64,000 bases of DNA from CAZFZT01 sp964523675 (GCA_964523675.1 CAZFZT010000002.1:1-64000); one strand, 5' to 3'. Positions 1 through 8,457 are shown, counted from the stretch's first letter. A program made the numbers and translations. Notes: a model not told the origin generated them from the sequence alone.

Positions 1-540
1 CAGCAGCGGGAAGTTCCAGGGAATGATCTGGCCGCACACGCCGACGGGCTTGGGATCAAGTCCCGGAAACGCATACGGAAGTTTGTCGCACCATCCAGCG
101 TGATAAAAGAAATGCTGCGCAGCGAGCGGGATGTCCACATCGCGCGACTCCTTGATCGGCTTCCCGCCGTCTTTCGTTTCGAGAATGGCCAGTTCGCGCG
201 CCCGCTCTTGAATGCGCCGCGCCATGCGAAAAAGGTACTTCGCACGTTCCTGCGGCTTGAGTCGCGCCCACTTCGGCTGCGCCTTCCGCGCCGCTTCGAC
301 TGCTGCATCAACATCGCCCGGACCGGCCTCGGCAACATCGCAGAGGACCTCCTCAGTCGCAGGATTGACGGAGCGAAAGTGCTTGCGCGACCTCGGCGCA
401 GCGAATGTCCCGCCGATGAACAAGCCATACCGCTCCGCGATCTCGACCGGGACGCGCTCCGGCGCGGGGGCGTAATCCCAGCCGGGAACCGCCTCTTCAG
501 CAGCTTCCTTCAACGTCGCATCATGTGCGTGACTCGTCAT
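1..540 (-). CDS. Aldehyde dehydrogenase, N-terminal 180 residues (runs off left edge)
   Basis: The minus strand reads from an ATG at 540 to the window edge in one open frame of 180 codons. The protein begins MTSHAHDATLKEAAEEAV and ends at the edge in GQIIPWNFPLL. That last segment is the signature around the NAD(P)-binding pocket of the aldehyde dehydrogenase superfamily, whose members oxidise aldehydes to acids. The segments FIGGTFAAP, SVNPATEE, VCDVAEAG-like text and RMARRIQERARELAILETKDGGKP fit the order of conserved N-terminal ALDH blocks. The catalytic Glu and Cys lie beyond the edge, so substrate and activity cannot be judged. The gene is divergent from the asparagine synthetase-like gene, with about 85 bp between them. 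The family call is secure and the substrate is unknown. Confidence 0.88.
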   Translation of the reverse strand, partial: MTSHAHDATLKEAAEEAVPGWDYAPAPERVPVEIAERYGLFIGGTFAAPRSRKHFRSVNPATEEVLCDVAEAGPGDVDAAVEAARKAQPKWARLKPQERAKYLFRMARRIQERARELAILETKDGGKPIKESRDVDIPLAAQHFFYHAGWCDKLPYAFPGLDPKPVGVCGQIIPWNFPLL

Positions 541-625
541 GCAATCACCGTAGTGCATGATAGCGGCCGATGATCGCAGTCGCATGGGGAGCCGATGAGG
601 CACTCCTGCACTATGCTTGCGGCTC

Positions 626-2521
626 ATGTGCGGCTTCGGCGGCATTCTCATGCGCGGTTCAAACGCCGCGCGCAACGAACCGGCCATTCCTGAAAGCTGG
701 CTGGACGCCATCGATGCGCGCATCGCCTATCGCGGCCCCGATGGCTGCGGTCGCTTTCGCGATCGGTCGATCACCGCCGACGGGGTGCCGGTTGAAGTCG
801 CGCTCGTGCATCGCCGACTGTCCATTCTCGACATTGAAGGCGGTCATCAACCCATGGTCAGCGAGCACGGTCGGACTGAAGATGAGGGGCTGATCGCAAT
901 CGTCTTCAACGGCTGTATCTACAATCACCGCGATCTCCGAGCCGAACTTGAGAAGCGCGGCCATACGTTTGCCACCGATCACAGTGACACCGAATCGCTG
1001 ATCCATGCCTACCGGGAATGGGGAGAATCCTTTGTTGAATATGTTGAGGGCATGTACGCCTTTGCACTGTGGGATCGCAATCATGCCTCGCTGATGCTGG
1101 CGCGCGATTGGTTCGGTGAGAAGCCGCTGTATGTACGTGTGGGAGTCGGCGGTGATGAGAACGTGATCGCGTTTGCAAGCGAAGCGCGGGCGATTGCGAT
1201 GCTCGGCAATCCTTCCGCGAACCCGCAAGCGTGGACGCAGCGTTTTCTGCAACTTGGGTACAACTTTGCGGGATTGAGCGTGTATAGCGGCGGCCCGGAG
1301 CGCGTGCGCAACCTTGCGCCATCCATCACGAAGGAAATCAACCGGCTGCTGCCGGAGAAATTTCTCCGAGGAACAGAGCAGCATTCACAGCATGAGTTTG
1401 AGTCCCTGCTCGCGCAGGCGGTCGAGCGGCGGCTTGAGTCAGATGTTCCGCTCGGATGCTTCCTCAGCGGCGGTGTCGATTCATCGCTGATCGCAGCGTT
1501 TGCTGCGAGGAAGATCGAGCACCTGCGCACTTTCACCGTGCGAATGCCTCATCTCCGCTATGACGAAAGCGAATTCGCTGAGCGCGTGGCAAAGCATCTC
1601 GGGACTGATCACGCCACTCTGGAAGCGCCAATCGATCCCGCAGCTGATCTCGTTCACCTCATTCACACGCTCGGTCAGCCGTTCGGCGATTCCTCCATGT
1701 TGCCTGCATATTGGGTGAGCAAAGCGGCTCGGCAGGCCGGCGTGAAGGTGGCGCTCTCCGGTGACGGCGGCGATGAACTCTTCATCGGATACGAACGCTA
1801 CATGGCAGCGCGGCATCTGTATCGACATCGCCGGCTTCTCCAATGGATTCCGCGCCGATGGCTGCGCGGCACGCATCCCAAATCATTCAAGCACAAGTTC
1901 GCACGGCTCGGCGAGATGGCGCGCGACCTTAAGCGTTGCGGCATCCTTGCCATGGAATCCATCTTCACCCAGCATCAGATCTATGAACTCATGGCTGGCC
2001 TGCCGCACGAGCCGGCCCGCCAGCCGCCCGGCCGCGATCCCATGCAGTCGCTGCGCAAGGCGGACCTCATCAGTTATCTGCCCGACGATCTTCTGTGCAA
2101 GGTGGATACTGCGTCGATGGCTGTGCCGGGCGCGCTGGAAGTGCGGGCTCCATTTCTCGATCGTGATCTCGTCGCTGCCGCGCTGGCTGCCCCGACTTGG
2201 CAGCTTGCGCCGGGTGGTCAGCGCAAGGGTCTGCTGCGCGAGATTGCGCGCAAGCACCTGCCGAATGACATCGTCGATCGGCCGAAAATGGGCTTTGCGA
2301 TTCCCATCGGCGAGTGGTTTCGCAATGACTTTGGCGGCATGAAGTCATTGCTGCTCGATGCGCTCTCGCACGATGAGCCGTTCGGTCCGATCACCCTGCG
2401 GCGGCCTGCGATTGAACGCCTTCTGGATGAACATCTCTCAGGCGCCTACGACCACGGCCAGCGACTCTTTGCGCTGTTGACGCTGGCCATCTGGGCGCGG
2501 ATGGACGATGAGCCGCGCTAA
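626..2521 (+). CDS. asnB: Asparagine synthase (glutamine-hydrolysing) / amidotransferase
   Basis: This is a class II glutamine amidotransferase fused to an ATP-pyrophosphatase synthetase domain. It moves ammonia from glutamine to an acyl-adenylate such as aspartyl-AMP. I chose the ATG at 626 rather than the TTG at 617 because it places the nucleophilic Cys at position 2 (MCGFGGIL), as Ntn-type glutaminase requires. RGPDG, a downstream FNGCIYNHRDL and DRNHASLMLARDWFGEKPLY are typical glutaminase blocks. The synthetase P-loop LSGGVDSS lies near residue 280 and SGDGGDELFIGYERY follows. The length of 631 residues is normal for the family. Because it heads a run of glycan-type genes, it may amidate a sugar or surface polymer, like the amidotransferases of exopolysaccharide loci, rather than free aspartate. 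That role is inferred from context only. Confidence 0.93.
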   Translation: MCGFGGILMRGSNAARNEPAIPESWLDAIDARIAYRGPDGCGRFRDRSITADGVPVEVALVHRRLSILDIEGGHQPMVSEHGRTEDEGLIAIVFNGCIYNHRDLRAELEKRGHTFATDHSDTESLIHAYREWGESFVEYVEGMYAFALWDRNHASLMLARDWFGEKPLYVRVGVGGDENVIAFASEARAIAMLGNPSANPQAWTQRFLQLGYNFAGLSVYSGGPERVRNLAPSITKEINRLLPEKFLRGTEQHSQHEFESLLAQAVERRLESDVPLGCFLSGGVDSSLIAAFAARKIEHLRTFTVRMPHLRYDESEFAERVAKHLGTDHATLEAPIDPAADLVHLIHTLGQPFGDSSMLPAYWVSKAARQAGVKVALSGDGGDELFIGYERYMAARHLYRHRRLLQWIPRRWLRGTHPKSFKHKFARLGEMARDLKRCGILAMESIFTQHQIYELMAGLPHEPARQPPGRDPMQSLRKADLISYLPDDLLCKVDTASMAVPGALEVRAPFLDRDLVAAALAAPTWQLAPGGQRKGLLREIARKHLPNDIVDRPKMGFAIPIGEWFRNDFGGMKSLLLDALSHDEPFGPITLRRPAIERLLDEHLSGAYDHGQRLFALLTLAIWARMDDEPR

Positions 2522-2560
2522 GCCGCAAGCGGCTTGATCGACCGCCTATACTCGGCGTTC

Positions 2561-3751
2561 ATGCGTGTGCTGCACGTCATCTCCTCGATTGATCCGCGCG
2601 GCGGGGGCACCACGACCGCGCTGGCCGGGCTTGCCGAAGCCCAGGCCGATGCGGGGATCGATGTCACTGTCGCAGCAACATTCAGAGAAGACCTCAATGC
2701 CTCCGTCGTCGAACACCTGCGCGGCCGCGGCGTGCAGGTCCACCTCATCGGCCCCACGCGCACCTCGCTTGGCCTTCATCCCGATATTCAGCCGACGCTC
2801 ACGCGCCTCATTGCGGAACATGACATCGTTCACATTCACGCGGTCTGGGAGGAGATTCAGCACCGGGCAGCACGGCTCGCGCAGCGCGCCAACAAACCCT
2901 ACATCATGACGCCGCACGGCATGCTCGATCCGTGGTGCCTCGCCCAGTCTCGCGTCAAGAAGCGGCTTTACTACCTCGCGCGCCTCAAACGCAACCTCCA
3001 GCGCGCTTCAGCCATCTACTACACCACCGAAACCGAGCGGCGCCTGACGGAACCGCTCCACCTCAAACCGCCCGCCATCATCGAGACGCTCGGCCTCGAC
3101 CTGGGCGAATTCCATGACCTGCCCGCGCCCGGCACATTCCGCGCTCGATTCCCGGCACTTGGAAGCAAGCCGATGCTGCTCTTCCTCAGCCGTATCCATC
3201 ACAAGAAGGGGCTCGACATCCTCGTGCCCGCCTTCGCGGAGATGGCAAGGAAACATCCGGAGGCGATGCTGGTGATCGCCGGCCCTGATTCGCCGGACAA
3301 CTATCAGGCGAAAGTGCAGGCCATGGCGCAGGAGCGCGGCGTCGCCGACCGCATCATCTTTACCGGCATGCTCTACGGCAGGGAGCGCATCGAAGCGATG
3401 GTCGATGCCGATCTCTTCGTCCTGCCCAGTTATCAGGAGAACTTCGGCATCGTCGTGATCGAGGCGATGGCCGCGAGCACGCCGGTCGTCATCTCCGATC
3501 AGGTCAACATGTTTGATGATGTCCTCAAAGGTGAAACAGGCGCGGTGGTGCCGATTTCCGGCGGAGCATCGGCATTTGCGAAGGAGATTGACCGCTGGCT
3601 GGCCGATAACGACCTGCGTGCGCGAACCGCCGACCGCTGCCGCCCGTTTGTATGGCAGCACTACGACTGGAAGAAAATCGGCGAGCGCTGGAAGGATCAC
3701 TACGAACAGGTTCTCACCGCTTGCGGCTTAGCGCGACAATCACACGCATGA
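2561..3751 (+). CDS. Glycosyltransferase family 4 (GT-B fold)
   Basis: This is a retaining glycosyltransferase of the GT4 type, expected to add a nucleotide-activated sugar to a lipid-linked or polymer acceptor at the cytoplasmic face of the membrane. The ATG at 2561 starts MRVLHVISSIDPRGGGTTTA, the usual first beta strand and glycine-rich loop of GT-B enzymes; an upstream in-frame TTG at 2534 would add nine unsupported residues. HAVWEEIQHR and TPHGMLDPW lie in the acceptor domain. LFLSRIHHKKGLDIL opens the donor domain, and ENFGIVVIEAMA near residues 290-302 carries the EX7E motif that binds the nucleotide sugar. Its stop overlaps the start of the next gene by ATGA, so the two are probably translationally coupled. 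Donor and acceptor are unknown. Confidence 0.92.
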   Translation: MRVLHVISSIDPRGGGTTTALAGLAEAQADAGIDVTVAATFREDLNASVVEHLRGRGVQVHLIGPTRTSLGLHPDIQPTLTRLIAEHDIVHIHAVWEEIQHRAARLAQRANKPYIMTPHGMLDPWCLAQSRVKKRLYYLARLKRNLQRASAIYYTTETERRLTEPLHLKPPAIIETLGLDLGEFHDLPAPGTFRARFPALGSKPMLLFLSRIHHKKGLDILVPAFAEMARKHPEAMLVIAGPDSPDNYQAKVQAMAQERGVADRIIFTGMLYGRERIEAMVDADLFVLPSYQENFGIVVIEAMAASTPVVISDQVNMFDDVLKGETGAVVPISGGASAFAKEIDRWLADNDLRARTADRCRPFVWQHYDWKKIGERWKDHYEQVLTACGLARQSHA

Positions 3752-4488
3752 CGGCACACTCCGACATCAGCACCTGGCGCAACTTCATCGCGGCTTCAAA
3801 GAAGAAGAAAGGCCCGCTCTACACGCGCTTCGTCAATCGCAATGCCGCCATCCCGCTGACGTACCTCTTCTGGAAGCTCGGCCTGCACCCCAATGCTGTC
3901 TCCAGCATCAGTTTCCTCGTCACTCACACCGCGCTGCTCCTGCTCATTCTCTGGGGAAGCGCAATCACTCTCGTCATCGCAGCCATCGTCTGGTTCCTTC
4001 TCGCGCTTGGCTTCGTGCTCGACGCCTGTGACGGGCAGCTGGCGCGGGTCTCCGGCAGAACTTCTGCGCTGGGTGAATGGCTCGACCACTCACTGGACAT
4101 CGCGAAGGTTCTCAACTTCAACATGGCGCTCTCGTTTGTGATGATCTCGAGCGCGATCGCTGCCGATCAGCCGCTCACGTTACCCTTCATCGCAGCGTTT
4201 CTGAATCTGCTTTCGCAGCCGGCTCACTTCTTCGTCATCAACATGAAGGAGAAATTGCTCGCGGCTCCTGGAAGTGAAACGAGATCCTTTGGCGAGGGTA
4301 GCCGCACCGGACTTATCTCGAATGTCATCATCACCGGAGCCGACTATGGCCTGTTCATCCTCATTGTGTTGCTCCTGCCCCGCCAGGACCTTTTCGTGCC
4401 CGCGTATCTTGCATATGGCTTGTTCTACATGTTCATCTTCGTCGCGCACTTCGCAAGAACATCGCGCATGATCGCCAGGAAGGCATGA
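3748..4488 (+). CDS. CDP-alcohol phosphatidyltransferase family membrane protein
   Basis: This is an integral membrane enzyme that transfers a substituted phosphate from a CDP-linked donor to an alcohol. The diagnostic motif is complete: DACDGQLAR, then a Gly eight residues on, then D and D in GEWLDHSLD. This matches the Dx2DGx2ARx8Gx3Dx3D pattern that binds the metal and CDP. Several hydrophobic segments surround it, including SFLVTHTALLLLILWGSA and LFILIVLLLPR. The ATG at 3748 overlaps the glycosyltransferase stop. The nucleotidyltransferase gene 155 bp downstream could make the CDP-activated donor, which suggests a dedicated head-group or polyol-phosphate pathway rather than bulk phospholipid synthesis. 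That pairing is an inference from order alone. Confidence 0.9.
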   Translation: MTAHSDISTWRNFIAASKKKKGPLYTRFVNRNAAIPLTYLFWKLGLHPNAVSSISFLVTHTALLLLILWGSAITLVIAAIVWFLLALGFVLDACDGQLARVSGRTSALGEWLDHSLDIAKVLNFNMALSFVMISSAIAADQPLTLPFIAAFLNLLSQPAHFFVINMKEKLLAAPGSETRSFGEGSRTGLISNVIITGADYGLFILIVLLLPRQDLFVPAYLAYGLFYMFIFVAHFARTSRMIARKA

Positions 4489-4643
4489 TTGATGCAGTAC
4501 CGAGGATCGAGTACCGTGTACCGAGTATTCCTCATGCCCGCCCCACAGTCACTCGGTACTCATCGAAATCCTACCTCCTAAATCCTATCTCCTAACACCT
4601 AAAACCCAACACCTAACACCCAACACCTAACACCTAGTCCCCC
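4489..4643 (+). repeat. Intergenic palindrome plus heptad tandem repeat
   Basis: The first part holds inverted copies of a GAGTACCG-type word: gagtaccgtgtaccgagta around 4508-4527 against actcggtactcat around 4551-4563. From about 4575 to 4636 the DNA is a degenerate 7-base tandem repeat of the form (A/T)C(A/T)CCTA, for example TCTCCTA ACACCTA AAACCCA ACACCTA, running almost to the start codon of the next gene. The same heptad occurs again at about 11670-11720. No coding capacity was seen. Confidence 0.7.
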
Positions 4644-5384
4644 ATGCACGTCGTCATTCTTGTCGCCGGAACCGGCAGCCGGCTTCTGCCGCTGACTCGA
4701 AACACGCCCAAGTCGCTGCTCGATTTGGGTGGCGGGTACACATTGCTTGAGCGCCAGCTCCAGGCGCTTGCTGCCAATAACCTGCGCGACATTACGCTCG
4801 TCACCGGCTATAAGGCCGAGCAAATCGAAGCGAAAATCCACGACTACACCGACTTCAACTTCCGCATCGTCTATAACCCCTTTTACCGGCTGGCCAATCA
4901 GATCGTCTCCGCATGGTTCGGCCTCAAGGATCTCACCGGCCCTGTCATCCTCATCAACGGCGATGACCTTTTCAAACCGGCTGTGCTCGAGCGACTGCTC
5001 GCGCAGCCAACCGGCGACATCACGCTCATGGCCTGCCCAAAGAAGTCCTATGCCGAGGAAGACATGAAGGTCATCCTCGAAGGCGACCGGGTCGTGGACA
5101 TGGGCAAGGACATTCCGCTGGACAAGGCCTCAGCCGAGTCGATCGGCATGATCCGTTTCTCCGAGCGCGGCCTGCGCGACCTCCAGCAGACGCTGTTGAA
5201 GATGTTCCGGGTTGAAGAGAACCTCCAGGCCTTCTTCCCGGCTGCCCTCCGCACCATGATTCGCAACGGATATGATGTCCGGTCAAGAATGTGCGGTGAG
5301 GATGAATGGTCGGAAGTGGACTTCCACCCCGATCTCCAGTTGATGCGATCACAACTGGAGCAGTCACTGCCGCATTGGGAGTAG
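4644..5384 (+). CDS. Sugar-phosphate / choline-phosphate-type nucleotidyltransferase
   Basis: This is a Rossmann-like GT-A nucleotidyltransferase that activates a phosphorylated small molecule with CTP or another NTP. The N-terminus MHVVILVAGTGSRLLPLT followed by PKSLLDLGG is the GxGxRx(L)xPxxxxxPK signature of the family. NGDDLFKP near residue 110 supplies the metal-binding Asp. At 246 residues it is close in size to LicC-like cytidylyltransferases. Lying two genes after the glycosyltransferase and directly after a CDP-alcohol phosphatidyltransferase, a CTP-dependent activity is the most economical guess, but the base specificity cannot be read from the sequence. Confidence 0.85.
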   Translation: MHVVILVAGTGSRLLPLTRNTPKSLLDLGGGYTLLERQLQALAANNLRDITLVTGYKAEQIEAKIHDYTDFNFRIVYNPFYRLANQIVSAWFGLKDLTGPVILINGDDLFKPAVLERLLAQPTGDITLMACPKKSYAEEDMKVILEGDRVVDMGKDIPLDKASAESIGMIRFSERGLRDLQQTLLKMFRVEENLQAFFPAALRTMIRNGYDVRSRMCGEDEWSEVDFHPDLQLMRSQLEQSLPHWE

Positions 5385-5427
5385 TGGCGCCGCCTCGCGG
5401 CAATCACACAAGAGTGAAATCAAGCAC

Positions 5428-6531
5428 ATGGGGAACAACGCTCGTCCGACTTTGCCGGTTGTCCGACGTCTCGCACGCTCCCTCGTTCGTGGCTTTCCTG
5501 ATTCAACCGCCAAGCACTTTCTCGGCAAGGAATGGACATCAAGTCTCCGCATCAGCCCGGTGCGAAGAGCGATGCTCTTTCCTCGCTGCTGGCGACATGG
5601 CCTGCTCACCGATGCGCACTTCCTCTATGACGAAAGAGGCATTGCGCGCGGCGAGTATCTTTCTGATTATGCGCGCTTGCGAACGAAGTACATCAACGGC
5701 GAGTTCTCCGGTATTCTGCACAACAAGATTGCCTTCGCCGCGATCGCAGGACGCTTTCTGCCAACGCCGACGAATCTCGCTGCGATTGTGCGGGGCAGGG
5801 TGTATCCGCTAGCGTTTGGTGAGCGAGATGTGAACGGATCAGAATCGCCCGTCTGGCTTCGCCGCGATGTCGCCATCAAGCCCGTTGCCAGCGGTGCCGG
5901 TGTCGGTGTTCACATTCTCCGCTGGGACGAAGGCAAGCCAATCCTTGATGGGTGCGTAACGACTGAAGAAGCGGTTGCTGCGTTCATCCAGCGGCTCGAT
6001 GCATGCATCATCACCGATTTCGTGCAGCAATCGTCGTACTCCGCTGCATTCCATCCGCCGACGACCAACACGATCCGCATTCTCACCATGATCGATCCCG
6101 AGTCGGGTGAGCCCTTCATCGCCATCGCAGTGCAGCGCATGGGCTCGAGCAGTTCGATGCCGGTGGACAATTGGAGTCAGGGCGGCATCTGCGCCGAGAT
6201 CGACCTTGATACCGGCGCGCTCAGCCGCGGCGTCTCGTTCCCGTGCGACGGCGTCCTCCGTTGGCATGACGCCCATCCTGAAACGAATCAAGCCATTAAG
6301 GGCGTGAGTGTGCCCCGCTGGCCGACCATACGCGACACGATCCTGTACACGGCTAGGCAACTTTCATATCTGCAATACGTCGGCTGGGATGTTGTTGTCA
6401 CGGACGATGGAATGCGTGTCCTCGAAGGGAACAACCATTCGGATGTCAACCTTCTCCAGGTCCACCGCCCGCTCCTCGCCGACCCGCGCGTGCGCGCGTT
6501 CTATCGGCACCACGGCGTGATTCGGCGATGA
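5428..6531 (+). CDS. Sugar-transfer associated ATP-grasp protein (copy 1)
   Basis: This is an ATP-grasp fold protein of the type found beside sugar-transfer genes in capsule and exosortase loci. Such enzymes ligate a carboxylate to an amine or thiol through an acyl phosphate; the substrate of this subfamily is not established. Supporting segments are HNKIAFAAIAGRFLPTP, the ATP-binding strand VAIKPVASGAGVGVHIL, the central IITDFVQQ, TTNTIRILTMID, and the C-terminal metal-binding strand VGWDVVVTDDGMRVLEGNNHSDVN. Two paralogues lie on the opposite strand at 7354-8442 and 8458-9567 with the same block order and the same C-terminus, in which VHRPLL DPRV is followed by RFF or AFY and then HH. It ends right at a REP array. 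Confidence 0.87.
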   Translation: MGNNARPTLPVVRRLARSLVRGFPDSTAKHFLGKEWTSSLRISPVRRAMLFPRCWRHGLLTDAHFLYDERGIARGEYLSDYARLRTKYINGEFSGILHNKIAFAAIAGRFLPTPTNLAAIVRGRVYPLAFGERDVNGSESPVWLRRDVAIKPVASGAGVGVHILRWDEGKPILDGCVTTEEAVAAFIQRLDACIITDFVQQSSYSAAFHPPTTNTIRILTMIDPESGEPFIAIAVQRMGSSSSMPVDNWSQGGICAEIDLDTGALSRGVSFPCDGVLRWHDAHPETNQAIKGVSVPRWPTIRDTILYTARQLSYLQYVGWDVVVTDDGMRVLEGNNHSDVNLLQVHRPLLADPRVRAFYRHHGVIRR

Positions 6532-6533
6532 AT

Positions 6534-6650
6534 GAGTCGCGCACGCAGTAAGCGGAGTGGCGGCCGCATACCGCTTACTTCGTGCGCGGCTCGGTTGGTT
6601 CGCTTACTTCGTGCGCGGCTCGGTTGGTTCGCTTACTTCGTGCGCGGCTC
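6534..6650. repeat. REP-like palindromic array upstream of the RAYT gene
   Basis: An inverted copy at 6534-6555 can pair with a direct copy at 6571-6592: a 22-bp stem with two mismatches and a 15-nt loop. The unit CGCTTACTTCGTGCGCGGCT is then repeated at 6601 and 6630, giving three tandem copies with an exact 29-bp period separated by GGTTGGTT. The same unit, with the same hairpin arrangement, follows the transposase gene at 7198-7340. Pairing of REP hairpins with a RAYT gene is the standard arrangement for these elements. Confidence 0.9.
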
Positions 6651-6663
6651 ATTTGTGTGTACA

Positions 6664-7215
6664 ATGGCCGCCGTTGTGGCGCTGGCGTACTTCATTACAT
6701 TTTCAACGTACGGCACATGGCTCCATGGGACCGACAAGGGCCTCGGGTCGGTCGATGCAGCGCATAACGAATACGGCACGCCGTTCATCGAGCCGGATAT
6801 GGAGAGATTTGAAAGGGAACGCTCATCGATGACGCAGCCGCCATACGTGATGGATGCGCCGCGGCGAAAGGTGGTGCGCGATGCGATTGTGAACATTTGC
6901 CGCGAGAAGGAATGGCTGTTGCTCGCGCTGCACGTGCGGAGCAATCATGTTCATGTGGTCGTGTGCGCTGACCGTGAGCCGGGACGATTGATGAGCGATC
7001 TCAAAGCTCGGGCCTCGCGCGATTTGAACCGTGCGGGGTTCGATGCCGCCGATCGCAAGCGGTGGACACGGCACGGCAGCACGTTGCACCTGTTCGAGTC
7101 GGCATTGGTCGAGGAGAAGGTGCAATACACCATCGATAAGCAGGGCGTGATGATGGAATGGTACGAAGCGCCGGGCGCGCGAGCGTATTCAAGAGACGAG
7201 CCGCGCACGAAGTAA
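6664..7215 (+). CDS. REP-associated tyrosine transposase (RAYT, Y1/IS200-like)
   Basis: This is a single-strand HUH-type transposase, a domesticated relative of IS200/IS605 TnpA that is thought to move REP sequences. The protein from the ATG at 6664 has 183 residues. FITFSTYGTWLHG is the typical N-terminal strand. The HUH pair is in ALHVRSNHVHVVVCA (HVH near residue 100), and the candidate nucleophilic Tyr is in VEEKVQYTIDKQG near residue 158. An earlier in-frame start at 6532 would only translate the REP repeats, so I rejected it. The last five codons and the stop (EPRTK*) are formed by an inverted REP copy, which shows how closely gene and repeat are joined. It lies between two convergent ATP-grasp genes and is probably a mobile insertion. 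Confidence 0.88.
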   Translation: MAAVVALAYFITFSTYGTWLHGTDKGLGSVDAAHNEYGTPFIEPDMERFERERSSMTQPPYVMDAPRRKVVRDAIVNICREKEWLLLALHVRSNHVHVVVCADREPGRLMSDLKARASRDLNRAGFDAADRKRWTRHGSTLHLFESALVEEKVQYTIDKQGVMMEWYEAPGARAYSRDEPRTK

Positions 7216-7340
7216 GCGGTAGCTGTCCATGTGCCGCATACCGCTTACTTCGTGCGCGGCTCTCTTCTTATCTTCGTGCGCGGCTCTCTTCTTATCTTCG
7301 TGCGCGGCTCGGTTGGATCGCTTACTTCGTGCGCGGCTCC
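7198..7340. repeat. REP-like palindromic array downstream of the RAYT gene
   Basis: The copy at 7198-7219, which contains the RAYT stop codon, pairs perfectly over 22 bp with 7241-7262 across a 21-nt loop. Three more partial or full units follow, ending at 7286, 7310 and 7339, two with the spacer TCTTCTTAT and one with GGTTGGAT. The shared core is CTTCGTGCGCGGCTC. The array lies between the 3' ends of convergent genes, so the hairpins may also act as transcription stops. Confidence 0.9.
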
Positions 7341-7353
7341 GTAAATCGCTGCT

Positions 7354-8442
7354 TCAAACAATCCGATGATGCTTGAAAAACGCGCGGACGCGCGGGTCGC
7401 GGAGCAGGGGCTTGTGGACTTGAAAGATATTCACTCCAGTGGTGGCGTTGCCTTCGATAGCGACGACGCCGTTGTCCGTAATGACTAGATCCCATGCGAT
7501 GAGCTTGAGGTAAGGCAATCGTCGTGCGGCATCCAGCAGGTCGCTCTTGACTTGTAACCAGTTCGGCACGTGCAGGCCGGCAATGGGACTGCCCGTGTCG
7601 GGGTGGTTCTCATGCCAGGACAGGCGCGCCTTGCCGATCGGACAACTTGCAGCGCGGCTGAGTTGGCCGGATTCGCAGTCGATCGAAGCGCTGAGGCCGC
7701 CACGTGCCCAGTTGTCAACCGGTTCGGAGCGTTTGGTGCCGATACGCTGTGCTGCGGCGGGAATGAACGGCTCATTGGTGTTCACATCCCACATGGTGAG
7801 CAATCGCATCGTGTTCGTGGTGCGTGGATACAGCGAAGCGCCGAACGCTCCCTGCTCGATGAACTCGCAGACCATGTACTCGTTGAGCTTTTGGATGGTG
7901 CGCTCGATCTGTTCGGGAGTTGCTGCATTCCAATTGAGCAGCCACTTGCCGTCCTCGTGCTGGATAAAGAGAACTTCCGCACCCTCCGCGCCTGCGAGCG
8001 GCTTGAGAACAACGGGTTTGCCAGGCGCGATTCGGCTGAACGCTTCAAGTGAGCCGGCTTCACCCGCAGCGGCCTGCCATTCATCTGTGAGTGCGAAGAT
8101 GCGGCCGCGCTCGATGTAGGCGTGCACCTTCGGCACACGATAATAACGGCCTGCGATAGCTTCAAAGTAAAGCTTGTTGTCAAGGGCAATGGGATAACCA
8201 GCGCGGATGTTCTTGAGAACGTGCAGTCGTCCCATGCGAATGCGCTGAAGGTCGGAGATGTACTCAGTGCGGTCGTTGTTGGCGAGGTCGAAGAGAATCC
8301 ACGACTGGCCGCGAAAACCGTGGCGGAGCATGCGCAGGCGGGTCAGGAGCGGGACGGACACGGTGGACTTGAGTTCATCTCGCAGGATGAAGTACCGCCA
8401 TTCGCGGGCAGTGATATAGGCGCGCTTGAGCAGCGACAGCAA
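7354..8442 (-). CDS. Sugar-transfer associated ATP-grasp protein (copy 3)
   Basis: This is a paralogue of the protein at 5428-6531 with the same blocks: LDNKLYFEAIAGRYYRVP, VVLKPLAGAEGAEVLFI, YMVCEFIEQGAFG, TTNTMRLLTMWD, and LIAWDLVITDNGVVAIEGNATTGVN. An ATP-grasp ligase activity is expected from the family; the substrate is unknown. The start is a TTG at 8442 preceded by a strong AAGGAGAG ribosome site whose 5' end overlaps the TAG stop of the upstream copy at 8458. The two copies therefore form a tight operon with 15 bp between genes. The 3' end faces the REP array. Confidence 0.87.
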   Translation of the reverse strand: MLSLLKRAYITAREWRYFILRDELKSTVSVPLLTRLRMLRHGFRGQSWILFDLANNDRTEYISDLQRIRMGRLHVLKNIRAGYPIALDNKLYFEAIAGRYYRVPKVHAYIERGRIFALTDEWQAAAGEAGSLEAFSRIAPGKPVVLKPLAGAEGAEVLFIQHEDGKWLLNWNAATPEQIERTIQKLNEYMVCEFIEQGAFGASLYPRTTNTMRLLTMWDVNTNEPFIPAAAQRIGTKRSEPVDNWARGGLSASIDCESGQLSRAASCPIGKARLSWHENHPDTGSPIAGLHVPNWLQVKSDLLDAARRLPYLKLIAWDLVITDNGVVAIEGNATTGVNIFQVHKPLLRDPRVRAFFKHHRIV

Positions 8443-8457
8443 AGTGGAACTCTCCTT

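Noticed and set aside
100..573. Plus-strand open frame at the left edge
   Set aside because: It is antisense to the aldehyde dehydrogenase N-terminus on the minus strand, which has family motifs up to the window edge.
659..1384. Minus-strand open frame opposite asnB
   Set aside because: It is a mirror frame of the asparagine synthetase gene with no independent support.
3008..3700. Minus-strand open frame opposite the GT4 gene
   Set aside because: Low-information His/Arg/Asp-rich text, explained by the coding bias of the plus-strand glycosyltransferase.
6532..6663. N-terminal extension of the RAYT protein and small frames with repeated LVRLLRARLGW text
   Set aside because: They are translations of the REP array, not protein domains.
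6534..7340. CRISPR array
   Set aside because: The 29-bp period looks CRISPR-like, but spacers are 8 bp and identical, there are no cas genes, and the units are REP hairpins tied to a RAYT gene.
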